Positions 37,458-45,156 of a stretch of DNA of 64,000 nucleotides are shown here, piece after piece. The notes under the pieces are model-generated. The model made no database searches and was not told the DNA's origin. It saw only the letters and a list, made by a program, of their open reading frames with translations. The first letter of the stretch is position 1. Every line of letters starts with the position of its first letter. The position numbers and the translations under genes were made by a program. The DNA is from Mangrovimonas spongiae (lineage in GTDB: Bacteria > Bacteroidota > Bacteroidia > Flavobacteriales > Flavobacteriaceae). The DNA lies in the NCBI RefSeq assembly GCF_003944795.1, contig NZ_RWBG01000005.1, positions 124,001-188,000 of the forward strand, in the 5' to 3' direction.

Positions 37458-39149
37458 TTATCTAATTAACTTTTTATATTTAATTCGTTTAGGCATGAGG
37501 TCTCCTCCTAATCGTTTCTTTTTATTTTCTTCGTAATCGCTAAAGCTGCCTTCAAAGAAATACACTTGGCTATCGCCTTCAAAAGCTAAGATATGTGTGC
37601 AAATACGATCTAAGAACCAACGGTCGTGAGAGATGACCACGGCGCAACCTGCAAAGTTTTCTAACCCTTCTTCTAAAGCACGAAGTGTATTAACATCTAA
37701 ATCGTTGGTAGGCTCATCTAAAAGTAACACGTTACCTTCCTCTTTCAGAGTCATAGCTAAATGTAAACGGTTACGCTCTCCTCCTGATAATAAGGATACT
37801 TTTTTATTTTGCTCGCTACCAGAGAAGTTAAACCTACTTAGATAAGCTCTAGAATTTACTTGGCGTCCGCCCATCATAACCAATTCTTGCTCGTCGCTAA
37901 AGTTTTGCCAAATGGTTTTTTCGGGATCTATATTTGAGTGGCTTTGATCGACATAAGCAATTTTAGCCGTTTCGCCTACTTCAAACTCACCTTTATCTGG
38001 GGATTCTTCTCCCATAATCATTCTAAAAATGGTTGTTTTTCCTGCACCATTAGGCCCGATAACCCCTACTATTCCTGCTTGCGGAAGTTTAAAGTTCAAA
38101 TCCTCATAAAGTAGTTTATCGCCATAGGCTTTACTTACCCCTTTGGCTTCGATAACATTAGTTCCTAAACGAGGCCCATTGGGGATATATATTTCAAGCT
38201 TCTCGTCAAGTTGTTTTTGGTCTTGACTCATTAACTTATCGTAGTTATTTAGACGAGCTTTTTGTTTTGCTTGACGTCCTTTGGGTGCCATTTTCACCCA
38301 TTCTAACTCGCGCTCAAGTGTTTTTTGACGTTTTGAAGCAGCTTTTTGTTCTTGCGCCATACGTTTAGACTTTTGGTCTAGCCAAGACGAGTAGTTTCCT
38401 TTCCAAGGAATGCCTTCGCCTCTATCTAACTCTAAAATCCAACCAGCAACATTATCTAGAAAGTAACGGTCGTGTGTAACGGCTATAACAGTACCTTTGT
38501 ATTGTGCTAAATGATGTTCTAACCAATGGACTGATTCGGCATCTAAATGGTTGGTAGGCTCATCTAAAAGTAAAATATCAGGCTCTTGCAACAATAAACG
38601 ACAAAGTGCTACACGACGACGCTCACCTCCAGATAGGACACCAATTTTTTTATCGCCTTCTGGTGTACGAAGCGCATCCATAGCTATTTCTAATTTGGTA
38701 TCCAATTCCCAAGCATTAGAAGCATCGATTTTATCTTGAAGTTCGGCTTGACGATTCATAAGCTTTTCCATTTTATCAGGATCACTATACACTTCCTCTA
38801 AACCAAACATATCGTTTATTTTATTGTACTCATCAAGGATAGCAACAGTTTCTGCAGCGCCTTCTTTTACAACTTCTAAGACTGTTTTTTCATCGTCTAA
38901 TTGAGGTTCTTGTTCTAAATACCCTACGGAATATCCAGGTGAAAAAACCACATCGCCTTGATAGTTTTTATCAACTCCTGCAATAATTTTTAACAAAGTA
39001 GATTTACCCGAACCATTTAAACCTAGAATACCAATTTTAGCGCCATAAAAGAAGCTTAAATAAATGTTTTTTAGAACTGGTGTGTTAGCATTTTGAAATG
39101 TCTTGGTTACACCAGACATTGAGAAAATTACTTTTTTATCGTCACTCAT
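37458..39149 (-). CDS. ettA: ABC-F ATPase EttA (energy-dependent translational throttle)
   Basis: Two ABC cassettes on one chain. Walker A1 GLNGSGKS and Walker A2 GPNGAGKT; signatures LSGGERRRVALCRLLLQ and LSGGERNRLHLAM; Walker B ends LLLDEPTNHLD and LLLDEPTNDLD. The linker (about 240-310) is the charged PtIM (KMAPKGRQAKQKARLNNYDK). EttA binds the ribosomal E site and gates the first peptide bond according to ATP/ADP ratio. 563 aa is close to the E. coli protein (555). No membrane domain. The small CAL67264-type gene lies upstream on the same strand. Confidence 0.95.
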   Translation of the reverse strand: MSDDKKVIFSMSGVTKTFQNANTPVLKNIYLSFFYGAKIGILGLNGSGKSTLLKIIAGVDKNYQGDVVFSPGYSVGYLEQEPQLDDEKTVLEVVKEGAAETVAILDEYNKINDMFGLEEVYSDPDKMEKLMNRQAELQDKIDASNAWELDTKLEIAMDALRTPEGDKKIGVLSGGERRRVALCRLLLQEPDILLLDEPTNHLDAESVHWLEHHLAQYKGTVIAVTHDRYFLDNVAGWILELDRGEGIPWKGNYSSWLDQKSKRMAQEQKAASKRQKTLERELEWVKMAPKGRQAKQKARLNNYDKLMSQDQKQLDEKLEIYIPNGPRLGTNVIEAKGVSKAYGDKLLYEDLNFKLPQAGIVGVIGPNGAGKTTIFRMIMGEESPDKGEFEVGETAKIAYVDQSHSNIDPEKTIWQNFSDEQELVMMGGRQVNSRAYLSRFNFSGSEQNKKVSLLSGGERNRLHLAMTLKEEGNVLLLDEPTNDLDVNTLRALEEGLENFAGCAVVISHDRWFLDRICTHILAFEGDSQVYFFEGSFSDYEENKKKRLGGDLMPKRIKYKKLIR

Positions 39150-39188
39150 AAATACGTTTTAGTTTTAAGTTTTTAAAATAATGTAGAA

Positions 39189-39365
39189 TTAAACACGCCC
39201 TTTTAAAGCGTTAAATACCCAAGCAATAGCAAAGAACCCTATACCTACAGCAGCAAAGCCCCAACCCGCAACATCGTCATATCTGAAAGCACCCAATGCT
39301 ATTAAACTTAATCCTACTATTATCATAATCCATGTTGCCCAAGCTAACACAGTGTTTTTATTCAT
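39189..39365 (-). CDS. Small membrane protein, CAL67264 type
   Basis: 58 aa from ATG 39365 (MNKNTVLAWATW). Two membrane segments: TWIMIIVGLSLIALGAF and VAGWGFAAVGIGFFAIAWVF, then NALKGRV. An earlier in-frame ATG (39419) would add 18 polar residues that are not typical of the family. The motif RYDDVAGWGFAAVGIGF and the end WVFNALKGRV are what I recall for the CAL67264-type flavobacterial proteins, whose function is unknown. It ends about 40 bases before the ettA start. Confidence 0.75.
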   Translation of the reverse strand: MNKNTVLAWATWIMIIVGLSLIALGAFRYDDVAGWGFAAVGIGFFAIAWVFNALKGRV

Positions 39366-39450
39366 TGCCATTAATTTACTATTTTGTTTAAGAATACAAA
39401 TATCGACATTTTTATACAATACTTAATATAAGTCATGCATTCAATTTAAT

Positions 39451-39492
39451 TAAGACAAAAATATCTTATTTGAAAAATAATCTTTAAATTTG
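39451..39492 (+). promoter_or_regulatory. Candidate promoter with inverted repeat upstream of the Rrf2 gene
   Basis: TAAATTTG at 39485-39492 is an exact TAnnTTTG -7 box, 20 bases before the ATG. TAAGA (39451-39455) and TCTTA (39464-39468) form a 5-bp inverted repeat with an 8-bp spacer in the -33 area, a fair autoregulatory site for the Rrf2 protein. Confidence 0.45.
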
Positions 39493-39511
39493 TAATAATA
39501 TTAATGTAAAT

Positions 39512-39946
39512 ATGTTTTCAAAAGCTTGTGAATATGGTATTAAAGCAGCTATTTATATTGCTGCAAACTCTAACGAAGGAAAGCGCGTTAGTTTAAAAGG
39601 TATTGCAAAACATATTGACTCGCCAGAAGCTTTTACCGCAAAAATTCTCCAAATACTTGCCCGAGAAAATATAGTTACTTCTGTAAGAGGTATTAATGGT
39701 GGATTTGAAATTGAATCTCATAAATTAGAAACTATTTTTTTATCTGATATTGTTAAAGCTATAGATGGCGATAATATTTATAAAGGTTGCGGGATTGGTT
39801 TAAAAGATTGTAACGAGCTTCACCCTTGCCCTATTCATGACGACTTTAAAAAAGTTAGAAATAGTTTAAGAAAGCTGTTAGAGACAACACACTTAAAGCA
39901 ATTGGCTTTAAACGTGCATTCTGGCACCTCTTTTTTACGTGTTTAA
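39512..39946 (+). CDS. Rrf2-family transcriptional regulator with Fe-S-type cysteines
   Basis: Winged-helix regulator, 144 aa. The N-terminal helix-turn-helix has the usual Rrf2 start FSKACEYGIKAAIYIA and wing (VTSVRGINGGFEI). The cysteines C93, C100 and C106 (CGIGLKDC, NELHPC) are at the Fe-S ligand positions seen in NsrR/IscR/RsrR. The downstream ric gene suggests NsrR-like nitric-oxide sensing: when the cluster is nitrosylated the repressor leaves. A perfect palindrome lies in the gap to ric. Confidence 0.9.
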   Translation: MFSKACEYGIKAAIYIAANSNEGKRVSLKGIAKHIDSPEAFTAKILQILARENIVTSVRGINGGFEIESHKLETIFLSDIVKAIDGDNIYKGCGIGLKDCNELHPCPIHDDFKKVRNSLRKLLETTHLKQLALNVHSGTSFLRV

Positions 39947-39965
39947 AAAAATTTAAATTTAAACA

Positions 39966-39979
39966 GGATAAATTTATCC
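39966..39979. promoter_or_regulatory. Perfect palindrome GGATAAATTTATCC, likely operator of ric
   Basis: A 14-bp perfect dyad in the 49-bp gap between the Rrf2 gene and ric, 16 bases before the ric ATG. Rrf2 regulators bind dyads of this length; the position would block initiation. No T-run follows, so it is not a terminator. Confidence 0.55.
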
Positions 39980-39995
39980 GAAATAAAACAAGTAT

Positions 39996-40727
39996 ATGAA
40001 AACCTTACAAAAAGACATTACAAAACAAATAGGAAGTTATGTTGCGAACGACTACAGAACAGCTGCCGTATTTTCTAAATACGGTATCGATTTTTGCTGT
40101 AAAGGCCACAGGAGCTTACAGGAAGTTTGTGAGAAGAAAAGCATAGACTCCAATGTATTACTAGATGAATTAAACACTATTATGACATCAAAATCAGGCG
40201 AAATCATAGATTACAAATCTTGGCCCTTAGATTTACTTGTTGATTATATTGAGAAAAAACATCATCGTTACGTTGCCGAAAAAATTCCAGTATTAAAACA
40301 GTTTTTAGACAAACTCTGTAAAGTACACGGAAGTCGTCATCCAGAATTATTTGAAATCAACGAATTATTTACAGCATCGGCAAGTGAATTAGCCGCACAT
40401 ATGAAAAAAGAAGAACTCATCCTCTTTCCTTTTATTAAACAAATGGTTAGTGCAACTATTTCTGGGCAACCTGTTAAAATACCAGTTTTTGGAACCGTAG
40501 AAAATCCTATCGCTACTATGATGAAAGAACACAATAACGAAGGGGAACGCTTTAGAAAAATTGCTAGTATCACTAATAATTATACCCCACCAGCTGATGC
40601 TTGTAATACGTATCGTGTTACGTTTGCTATGCTTAAAGAATTTGAGCAAGATTTACATTTACATATTCATTTAGAGAATAATATTTTGTTTCCTAAAGCC
40701 ACTAAATTAGAAGGCCGTTTTTCTTGA
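39996..40727 (+). CDS. ric: Iron-sulfur cluster repair di-iron protein (RIC/ScdA/YtfE)
   Basis: Repairs Fe-S clusters damaged by nitric oxide or peroxide. The N-terminal ScdA_N domain has FSKYGIDFCCKGHRSL with the CC pair (34-35). The hemerythrin-like domain (about 75-240) offers the diiron ligands: HHRYVAEK, HGSRHPEL, AAHMKKEELILFPFI, MMKEHNNEGERF and HIHLENNILFPKA. 243 aa is full length. Single gene behind its presumed regulator. Its stop lies inside the terminator stem. Confidence 0.95.
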   Translation: MKTLQKDITKQIGSYVANDYRTAAVFSKYGIDFCCKGHRSLQEVCEKKSIDSNVLLDELNTIMTSKSGEIIDYKSWPLDLLVDYIEKKHHRYVAEKIPVLKQFLDKLCKVHGSRHPELFEINELFTASASELAAHMKKEELILFPFIKQMVSATISGQPVKIPVFGTVENPIATMMKEHNNEGERFRKIASITNNYTPPADACNTYRVTFAMLKEFEQDLHLHIHLENNILFPKATKLEGRFS

Positions 40728-40745
40728 TAAAAAAACAGCCTTTTT
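40711..40745 (+). terminator. Terminator of ric, overlapping its 3' end
   Basis: AAGGCCGTTTTT, loop, AAAAACAGCCTTTTT; an imperfect stem with a T-run. The stop codon (40725-40727) is within the loop. Confidence 0.75.
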
Positions 40746-40751
40746 GCAATA

Positions 40752-41477
40752 TTATAATGTTATCATAGGAACCTCAATAAACAACAATTCTGAATTGTTC
40801 TTTGCTTGAATGGTAAATTCTTTAGTATCAGAAACACCTAAAGCGTCTCTTGTTTCTAAGATATGACCTTCAATATTAATGTTACCAGAAATAGTCATAA
40901 CATAAACACCGTGGTTGTTGCTTTTTGGATTATACGTAAATGTTTCGTTCTCGTCTAAATCAATACGCGATAACCTAGTATCTTGATAGATTTTTAAACT
41001 ACCATCATCAGCATCATTAAACGAGCTTACTAGTGTTTGTAGTTTACCTTTTCTATCTTCAGGTTTAAATTCCTTTTGATCGTAACGTGGTGATACGCCT
41101 TGTTTTTCAGGTATAATCCAAATTTGGAACAAACTCAAGTATTCATCAACCGAGCCATTAATTTCAGAATGTTGCACTCCAGTTCCTGCACTCATTACTT
41201 GCACTTCGCCTGGTAAAACTTGTTGCCAATCGTTATGCATATTATCGCGATGTTTTAATACACCTTTAAGTGGAATGGTGATGATTTCCATATTATCATG
41301 TGGATGCGTTCCAAAACCCATTTTTGGTGCAATAGTATCATCATTTAATACACGTAATGCACCAAAATGAATACGCTCTGGATTAAACCATCCTGCAAAA
41401 CTAAACGAATGATTAGCTTGTAACCAACCGTGGTTTGCAAATCCTCTGGTGTCTGCTTTATGTACTATAGTTTTCAT
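40752..41477 (-). CDS. Pirin-family bicupin protein (YhhW-like)
   Basis: N-terminal pirin cupin: FGALRVLNDD, GFGTHPHDNMEIITIPLKG with metal ligands H58 and H60, and MSAGTGVQHSE with His and Glu. The C-terminal cupin is degenerate (HGVYVMTISGNINIEG). YhhW/YhaK and human pirin act as quercetin 2,3-dioxygenases or redox sensors. Last gene of the operon reductase-GNAT-MarR-pirin, 27 bases after marR; a TTTCTAGGTTTCC stretch in that gap resembles the operators upstream of the operon. Confidence 0.9.
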   Translation of the reverse strand: MKTIVHKADTRGFANHGWLQANHSFSFAGWFNPERIHFGALRVLNDDTIAPKMGFGTHPHDNMEIITIPLKGVLKHRDNMHNDWQQVLPGEVQVMSAGTGVQHSEINGSVDEYLSLFQIWIIPEKQGVSPRYDQKEFKPEDRKGKLQTLVSSFNDADDGSLKIYQDTRLSRIDLDENETFTYNPKSNNHGVYVMTISGNINIEGHILETRDALGVSDTKEFTIQAKNNSELLFIEVPMITL

Positions 41478-41504
41478 TTTTAATCCTTTCTAGGTTTCCC
41501 TTTT

Positions 41505-41942
41505 TTATCTTAATTTATCTAATAAATCGCTTAGTTGCGATGCCTCTTTTTGTGTAATATTTTTTAACCAATCGTCGTTGAAGTCTTCCGAAATATCTTT
41601 TAAAAGTTGTTGTCCAGAAATTGTTATGGCAACCTGAACCACTCTCCTATCTGTTTTGGATGGGATACGTTCTATCAAATTTTTGGCGCACAATTTATCG
41701 GTTAATCGTGTGGCATTAGGTGCGCGTTCAATCATTCTAGATTTTACCGTTTGCATTGTTAATGGTTTGTCTGCACCACGTAATATGCGTAAAATATTAT
41801 ACTGCTGTGGTGATAGCCCAAATTGTGCAAAAAACGTGTTCTGCTTAGCCGAAATCCAATTTGCGGTATACAAAATATTAATTAGTGCTTTAGAACGATT
41901 ATCTTTAAAAGACGAGTTAATATCTTTTGAAATATCTCCCAT
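41505..41942 (-). CDS. MarR-family transcriptional regulator
   Basis: 145 aa winged-helix dimer. The recognition region is LSPQQYNILRILRG then TMQTVKSRMIERAPNATRLTDKL, and the wing NLIERIPSKTDRRVVQVAIT. A single Cys (Cys85 in LTDKLCAKN) may sense oxidants, as in OhrR/HypR-like relatives. Its partners (flavin reductase, pirin) fit a quinone or electrophile response. Gaps to the neighbours are 5 and 27 bases. Confidence 0.9.
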   Translation of the reverse strand: MGDISKDINSSFKDNRSKALINILYTANWISAKQNTFFAQFGLSPQQYNILRILRGADKPLTMQTVKSRMIERAPNATRLTDKLCAKNLIERIPSKTDRRVVQVAITISGQQLLKDISEDFNDDWLKNITQKEASQLSDLLDKLR

Positions 41943-41947
41943 AATAG

Positions 41948-42232
41948 TTACGCTTTAACATCATTATAATCGGCTGCTTTCTTTTTAAAAACAGCAGCAG
42001 CAAAGGGACAAAGTGGTGTGATTTTCAAATTATTTTTTCTGGCAAATTGTACTGCTTCTTCAACCAATTTATACCCAACACCTTGACCTTTTAAACTAGA
42101 ATCGACTTCTGTATGGTCGATAATTATTTTTGATGCCCCAGCATATACATAGGTCATTCCTGCAATACGCTGGTTGTCTTTTTTAATATAAAAAGCACCT
42201 TTTTTATCGCCGTTATCGTTTAGAATTTCCAT
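41948..42232 (-). CDS. Small GNAT-fold N-acetyltransferase (YjdJ/GTLF3B type)
   Basis: 94 aa. The acetyl-CoA loop is IIDHTEVDSSLKGQGVGYKL, followed by VEEAVQFARKNNLKITPLCPFA, the hallmark end of the small Gcn5-related N-acetyltransferase class. Acceptor unknown. It starts 2 bases after the reductase gene and ends 5 before marR. Confidence 0.92.
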   Translation of the reverse strand: MEILNDNGDKKGAFYIKKDNQRIAGMTYVYAGASKIIIDHTEVDSSLKGQGVGYKLVEEAVQFARKNNLKITPLCPFAAAVFKKKAADYNDVKA

Positions 42233-42234
42233 AG

Positions 42235-42768
42235 TTATAGTGCGTTTTTTAATTTACCTACTTCGACTAATAATTGATTATTTAGTTCTTTGTTGTTTAT
42301 CATGCCATTACTAAAATTATCTTTAAATTTTGGTAATGAAAACACACCAACAATATTAGCATCATGTCTTGGAAAACGATCTTTTGCAATGGCTAATACC
42401 GATTTCCCTCCTCTTGCTCCTGGTGATGTTGCAATAAGTAACATAGGTTTTCCAAAGAAAGTCTTTGATTCTATTCTAGACATCCAGTCAAACATATTTT
42501 TAAATACTGCTGAATACGCGCCATTGTGCTCTGCCAATGAAATTATTAGACCATCAGCTTCTTTAAGCTTGTTTAATAATTTATGTGCATTTTCTGGTTG
42601 CCCATTCATGCTTGCTTCCAGGTCAACACTAAATAATGGCACATCAAAATCGTTTAAGTCTAATACTTCTGTTTTTGTATTTTCTACCAAACTAGAAGTA
42701 TATGTAACTAACTGTTTGTTTATTGACGTTTTACTGTTACTTCCTGCAAAGGCTATTATATGTTTCAT
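42235..42768 (-). CDS. NADPH-dependent FMN reductase (flavodoxin fold)
   Basis: 177 aa from ATG 42768 (MKHIIAFAGSNSKTSINKQ). The FMN phosphate loop is AGSNSKTSIN, then IISLAEHNGAYSAVFKNMFDW and LIATSPGARGGKSVL. Related to azoreductases and quinone reductases such as YhdA or chromate reductase. The upstream in-frame ATG (42789) would add 7 residues not found in the family. First gene of the MarR operon, consistent with quinone detoxification. Confidence 0.9.
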   Translation of the reverse strand: MKHIIAFAGSNSKTSINKQLVTYTSSLVENTKTEVLDLNDFDVPLFSVDLEASMNGQPENAHKLLNKLKEADGLIISLAEHNGAYSAVFKNMFDWMSRIESKTFFGKPMLLIATSPGARGGKSVLAIAKDRFPRHDANIVGVFSLPKFKDNFSNGMINNKELNNQLLVEVGKLKNAL

Positions 42769-42775
42769 GTTATTT

Positions 42776-42836
42776 ATTTTCCTAGGCAAATATATGACAA
42801 AAACATTTATTTTCCAAGGAAACTATTTCCTAGTAA
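42776..42836. promoter_or_regulatory. CCTAGG-core operator repeats upstream of the MarR operon
   Basis: ATTTTCCTAGGCAAAT (42776-42791) is a 16-bp palindrome with one mismatched pair. ATTTTCCAAGGAAACT (42809-42824) and TATTTCCTAGTAACC (from 42824) repeat its core at +33 and +48. They flank the start of the reductase gene and fit MarR dimer sites. Confidence 0.55.
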
Positions 42837-42918
42837 CCATTTTTAACATAGCTTTTACATTATAACGTTTTCGTAGCAAGGTTAAGTTTTGTATTTTTAG
42901 CCTTGAATTAACAACTTG

Positions 42919-42994
42919 CGTTAGGGATTGCAGCGGCATCCTCCTTTTGGGAGATATAGCGAAAAGCCCGACCACGTAAAACGTGGTAACGCCC
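42919..42994 (+). ncRNA. Structured element, copy 2 (putative flavobacterial RNA motif)
   Basis: The outer arms GCGTTA (42919-42924) and TAACGC (42987-42992) pair. Inside lie GGGAT-TGCA-GCGGCATCC, a hairpin CTCC-TTTT-GGGAG, AGATATAGCGAAAAGCCC, and a second hairpin CCACGT-AAA-ACGTGG (42972-42986). The core blocks match those at 21119-21174 although the hairpins differ. It lies 22 bases upstream of the acyl-CoA carboxylase ATG, where it could be a 5' leader element. I recall such elements as frequent in flavobacteria; the name Flavo-1 is a guess. Confidence 0.55.
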
Positions 42995-43015
42995 AAAACA
43001 AACACACTTAAATTA

Positions 43016-44659
43016 ATGGATTTAAACTTCAACAAAAACGAAGACCACAATAAATTATTGGTTTCTGAACTTAAGAAACGTCTTGCAAAAGTAAAACTTG
43101 GCGGAGGACAGAAACGTATTGAAAAACACCACGCAAAAGGCAAAATGACTGCCAGAGAGCGAATTGATTATTTATTAGACAATAAAGCCAATAGTATTGA
43201 AATTGGAGCTTTTGCAGGTGATGATATGTATGAAGAACACGGTGGTTGTCCTTCAGGTGGTGTGGTTGTAAAGATTGGCTATATTAAAGGAAAGCAATGT
43301 ATTGTAGTTGCTAACGATGCAACTGTTAAGGCTGGTGCTTGGTTTCCTATTACAGGGAAAAAAAACTTACGTGCTCAAGAATTGGCCATTGAAAACAAGT
43401 TACCTATTATTTATTTGGTGGATTCTGCTGGTGTGTATTTACCTATGCAAGATGAAATTTTTCCAGATAAGGAGCACTTTGGGCGTATTTTTAGAAACAA
43501 TGCTGTGATGAGTAGTATGGGCATTACGCAGATTGCTGCTGTTATGGGAAGTTGTGTTGCTGGTGGTGCTTACTTACCTATTATGAGTGATGAAGCACTT
43601 ATTGTTGATAAAACAGGGAGTATTTTTTTAGCAGGAAGTTATTTAGTGAAAGCCGCCATTGGTGAAAGTATTGATAACGAAACTTTAGGGGGTGCTACAA
43701 CACACTCAGAAATTAGTGGTGTTACCGATTATAAAGCTAAAGACGATAAAGATGCTTTAGATAAAATAAAAAACATTGTTGACAAGATTGGTGATTTTGA
43801 CAAAGCAGGTTTTAATAGAACTAAAGCTGTAAAGCCAAAAGAAAATCAAGATGATATTTATGGTATTTTACCAAAGAGTCGCGCCGATCAATACGATATG
43901 TACGAGATTATAAAACGCCTTGTAGATAACAGCGAATTTGAAGAATACAAAGCAGGCTACGGACAAACCATTATTACGTGTTATGCTAGAATAGATGGTT
44001 GGGCGGTTGGCATTGTGGCTAATCAGCGTCATATTGTAAAAACCAAAGGCGCTAAAACCAAACCTGCCGAAATGCAATTTGGTGGTGTAATTTATAACGA
44101 TTCGGCTGATAAAGCCACGCGATTTATTGCTAATTGTAACCAAAAGAAGATTCCGTTGGTATTTTTACAAGATGTTACTGGTTTTATGGTGGGTAGCAAA
44201 AGTGAACATTCTGGTATTATAAAAGACGGTGCTAAAATGGTAAACGCCGTGAGTAATAGTGTGGTGCCTAAGTTTACTGTCGTTATTGGTAACAGCTATG
44301 GTGCTGGAAATTACGCGATGTGTGGTAAAGCTTACGATCCACGATTGATTTTTGCCTGGCCAAGTGCCGAACTTGCTGTAATGAGTGGAAAAAGTGCCGC
44401 TAAAGTATTACTTCAAATTGAAAAAGCTTCATTAGAGAAGCAAGGTGAAAAAATCACGAAAGAAAAAGAAGACGAACTTTACAATAAGATAAAGGCACGT
44501 TACGATAATCAAGTATCACCTTATTATGCTGCTGCACGATTATGGACAGACGCTGTTATTGACCCACTTGAAACCAGAACGTGGTTAAGTATGGGTATTG
44601 AGGCTGCTAACCACGCTCCTATTGAAAAACAATTTAATATGGGTGTGCTGCAAGTGTAG
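43016..44659 (+). CDS. Acyl-CoA carboxylase carboxyltransferase (beta) subunit
   Basis: Biotin-dependent carboxyltransferase of the propionyl-/methylcrotonyl-CoA carboxylase type. Start ATG 43016 (MDLNFNKNEDHNK), 547 aa; an earlier GTG at 42983 lies inside the structured element and is rejected. N-terminal crotonase-like half: KARERIDYLL-type MTARERIDYLLD, GGCPSGGVV, SGVYLPMQ, MGSCVAGGAYLPIM. C-terminal half: DVTGFMVGSKSE, GNSYGAGNYAMCG, PSAELAVMSGKSAA. The MQDEIFPDKEHFGRIFRN stretch is most like methylcrotonyl-CoA carboxylase (leucine breakdown). The biotin subunit is not in the window. Confidence 0.92.
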   Translation: MDLNFNKNEDHNKLLVSELKKRLAKVKLGGGQKRIEKHHAKGKMTARERIDYLLDNKANSIEIGAFAGDDMYEEHGGCPSGGVVVKIGYIKGKQCIVVANDATVKAGAWFPITGKKNLRAQELAIENKLPIIYLVDSAGVYLPMQDEIFPDKEHFGRIFRNNAVMSSMGITQIAAVMGSCVAGGAYLPIMSDEALIVDKTGSIFLAGSYLVKAAIGESIDNETLGGATTHSEISGVTDYKAKDDKDALDKIKNIVDKIGDFDKAGFNRTKAVKPKENQDDIYGILPKSRADQYDMYEIIKRLVDNSEFEEYKAGYGQTIITCYARIDGWAVGIVANQRHIVKTKGAKTKPAEMQFGGVIYNDSADKATRFIANCNQKKIPLVFLQDVTGFMVGSKSEHSGIIKDGAKMVNAVSNSVVPKFTVVIGNSYGAGNYAMCGKAYDPRLIFAWPSAELAVMSGKSAAKVLLQIEKASLEKQGEKITKEKEDELYNKIKARYDNQVSPYYAAARLWTDAVIDPLETRTWLSMGIEAANHAPIEKQFNMGVLQV

Positions 44660-44716
44660 TGAATAATTCATTAATTTTTCGTATCTTAATGACTAGTAAT
44701 CAATACATTATTAGTT

Positions 44717-45139
44717 ATGGAAACAATAAAAACCTTAAATAAGTGGGCTAATGCGCATACATATTACCCATTGGACCTTGTTAGAATAGCTTTAGGTGTG
44801 TTTTTATTTATAAAGGGCATCAATTTTATGGCTAATAGTCAAGTGCTAGTCGATTTAATTACTCCTATTCAAAATTGGGCCGGTGGTATGTTGGCTATTC
44901 ATTATGTGGCTCCAGCACATCTTATTGGTGGTGCTCTAATTGCTTTTGGTTTATTAACACGGTGGGCAATAGCAGCTCAATTGCCTATTTTAATAGGAGC
45001 TGTTTTAATTAATTTCATGGGAGAAATGGATACTGTTAATCTAATTATAGCAAGTATTACATTATTAGCTTGTGTATTTTTTCTTTTCTATGGCTCAGGT
45101 AAGCATTCATGCGATTATTACTTTAAAATGCAACAGTAA
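44717..45139 (+). CDS. DoxX-family membrane protein
   Basis: 140 aa, four membrane segments: YPLDLVRIALGVFLFIKG, a second around AGGMLAIHYVAPAHLIGGAL, AIAAQLPILIGAVLINFMG and LIIASITLLACVFFLFYG. The LVRIALG and GG-x-LIAFG motifs fit DoxX. Its role is often in redox or thiosulfate metabolism, but the substrate is unknown here. No partner next to it. Convergent with menE. Confidence 0.85.
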   Translation: METIKTLNKWANAHTYYPLDLVRIALGVFLFIKGINFMANSQVLVDLITPIQNWAGGMLAIHYVAPAHLIGGALIAFGLLTRWAIAAQLPILIGAVLINFMGEMDTVNLIIASITLLACVFFLFYGSGKHSCDYYFKMQQ

Positions 45140-45156
45140 TTAATTGAATGGTAGAC

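Noticed and set aside
40337-40649. Two minus-strand ORFs inside ric
   Set aside because: Shadows of the ric reading frame; no signals or motifs.
42983-43015. GTG start at 42983 for the carboxylase subunit
   Set aside because: It lies inside the structured element; ATG 43016 opens a family-typical N-terminus.
42823-43143. Minus-strand ORF of 106 codons across the structured element
   Set aside because: Explained by the carboxylase gene and the element on the plus strand.
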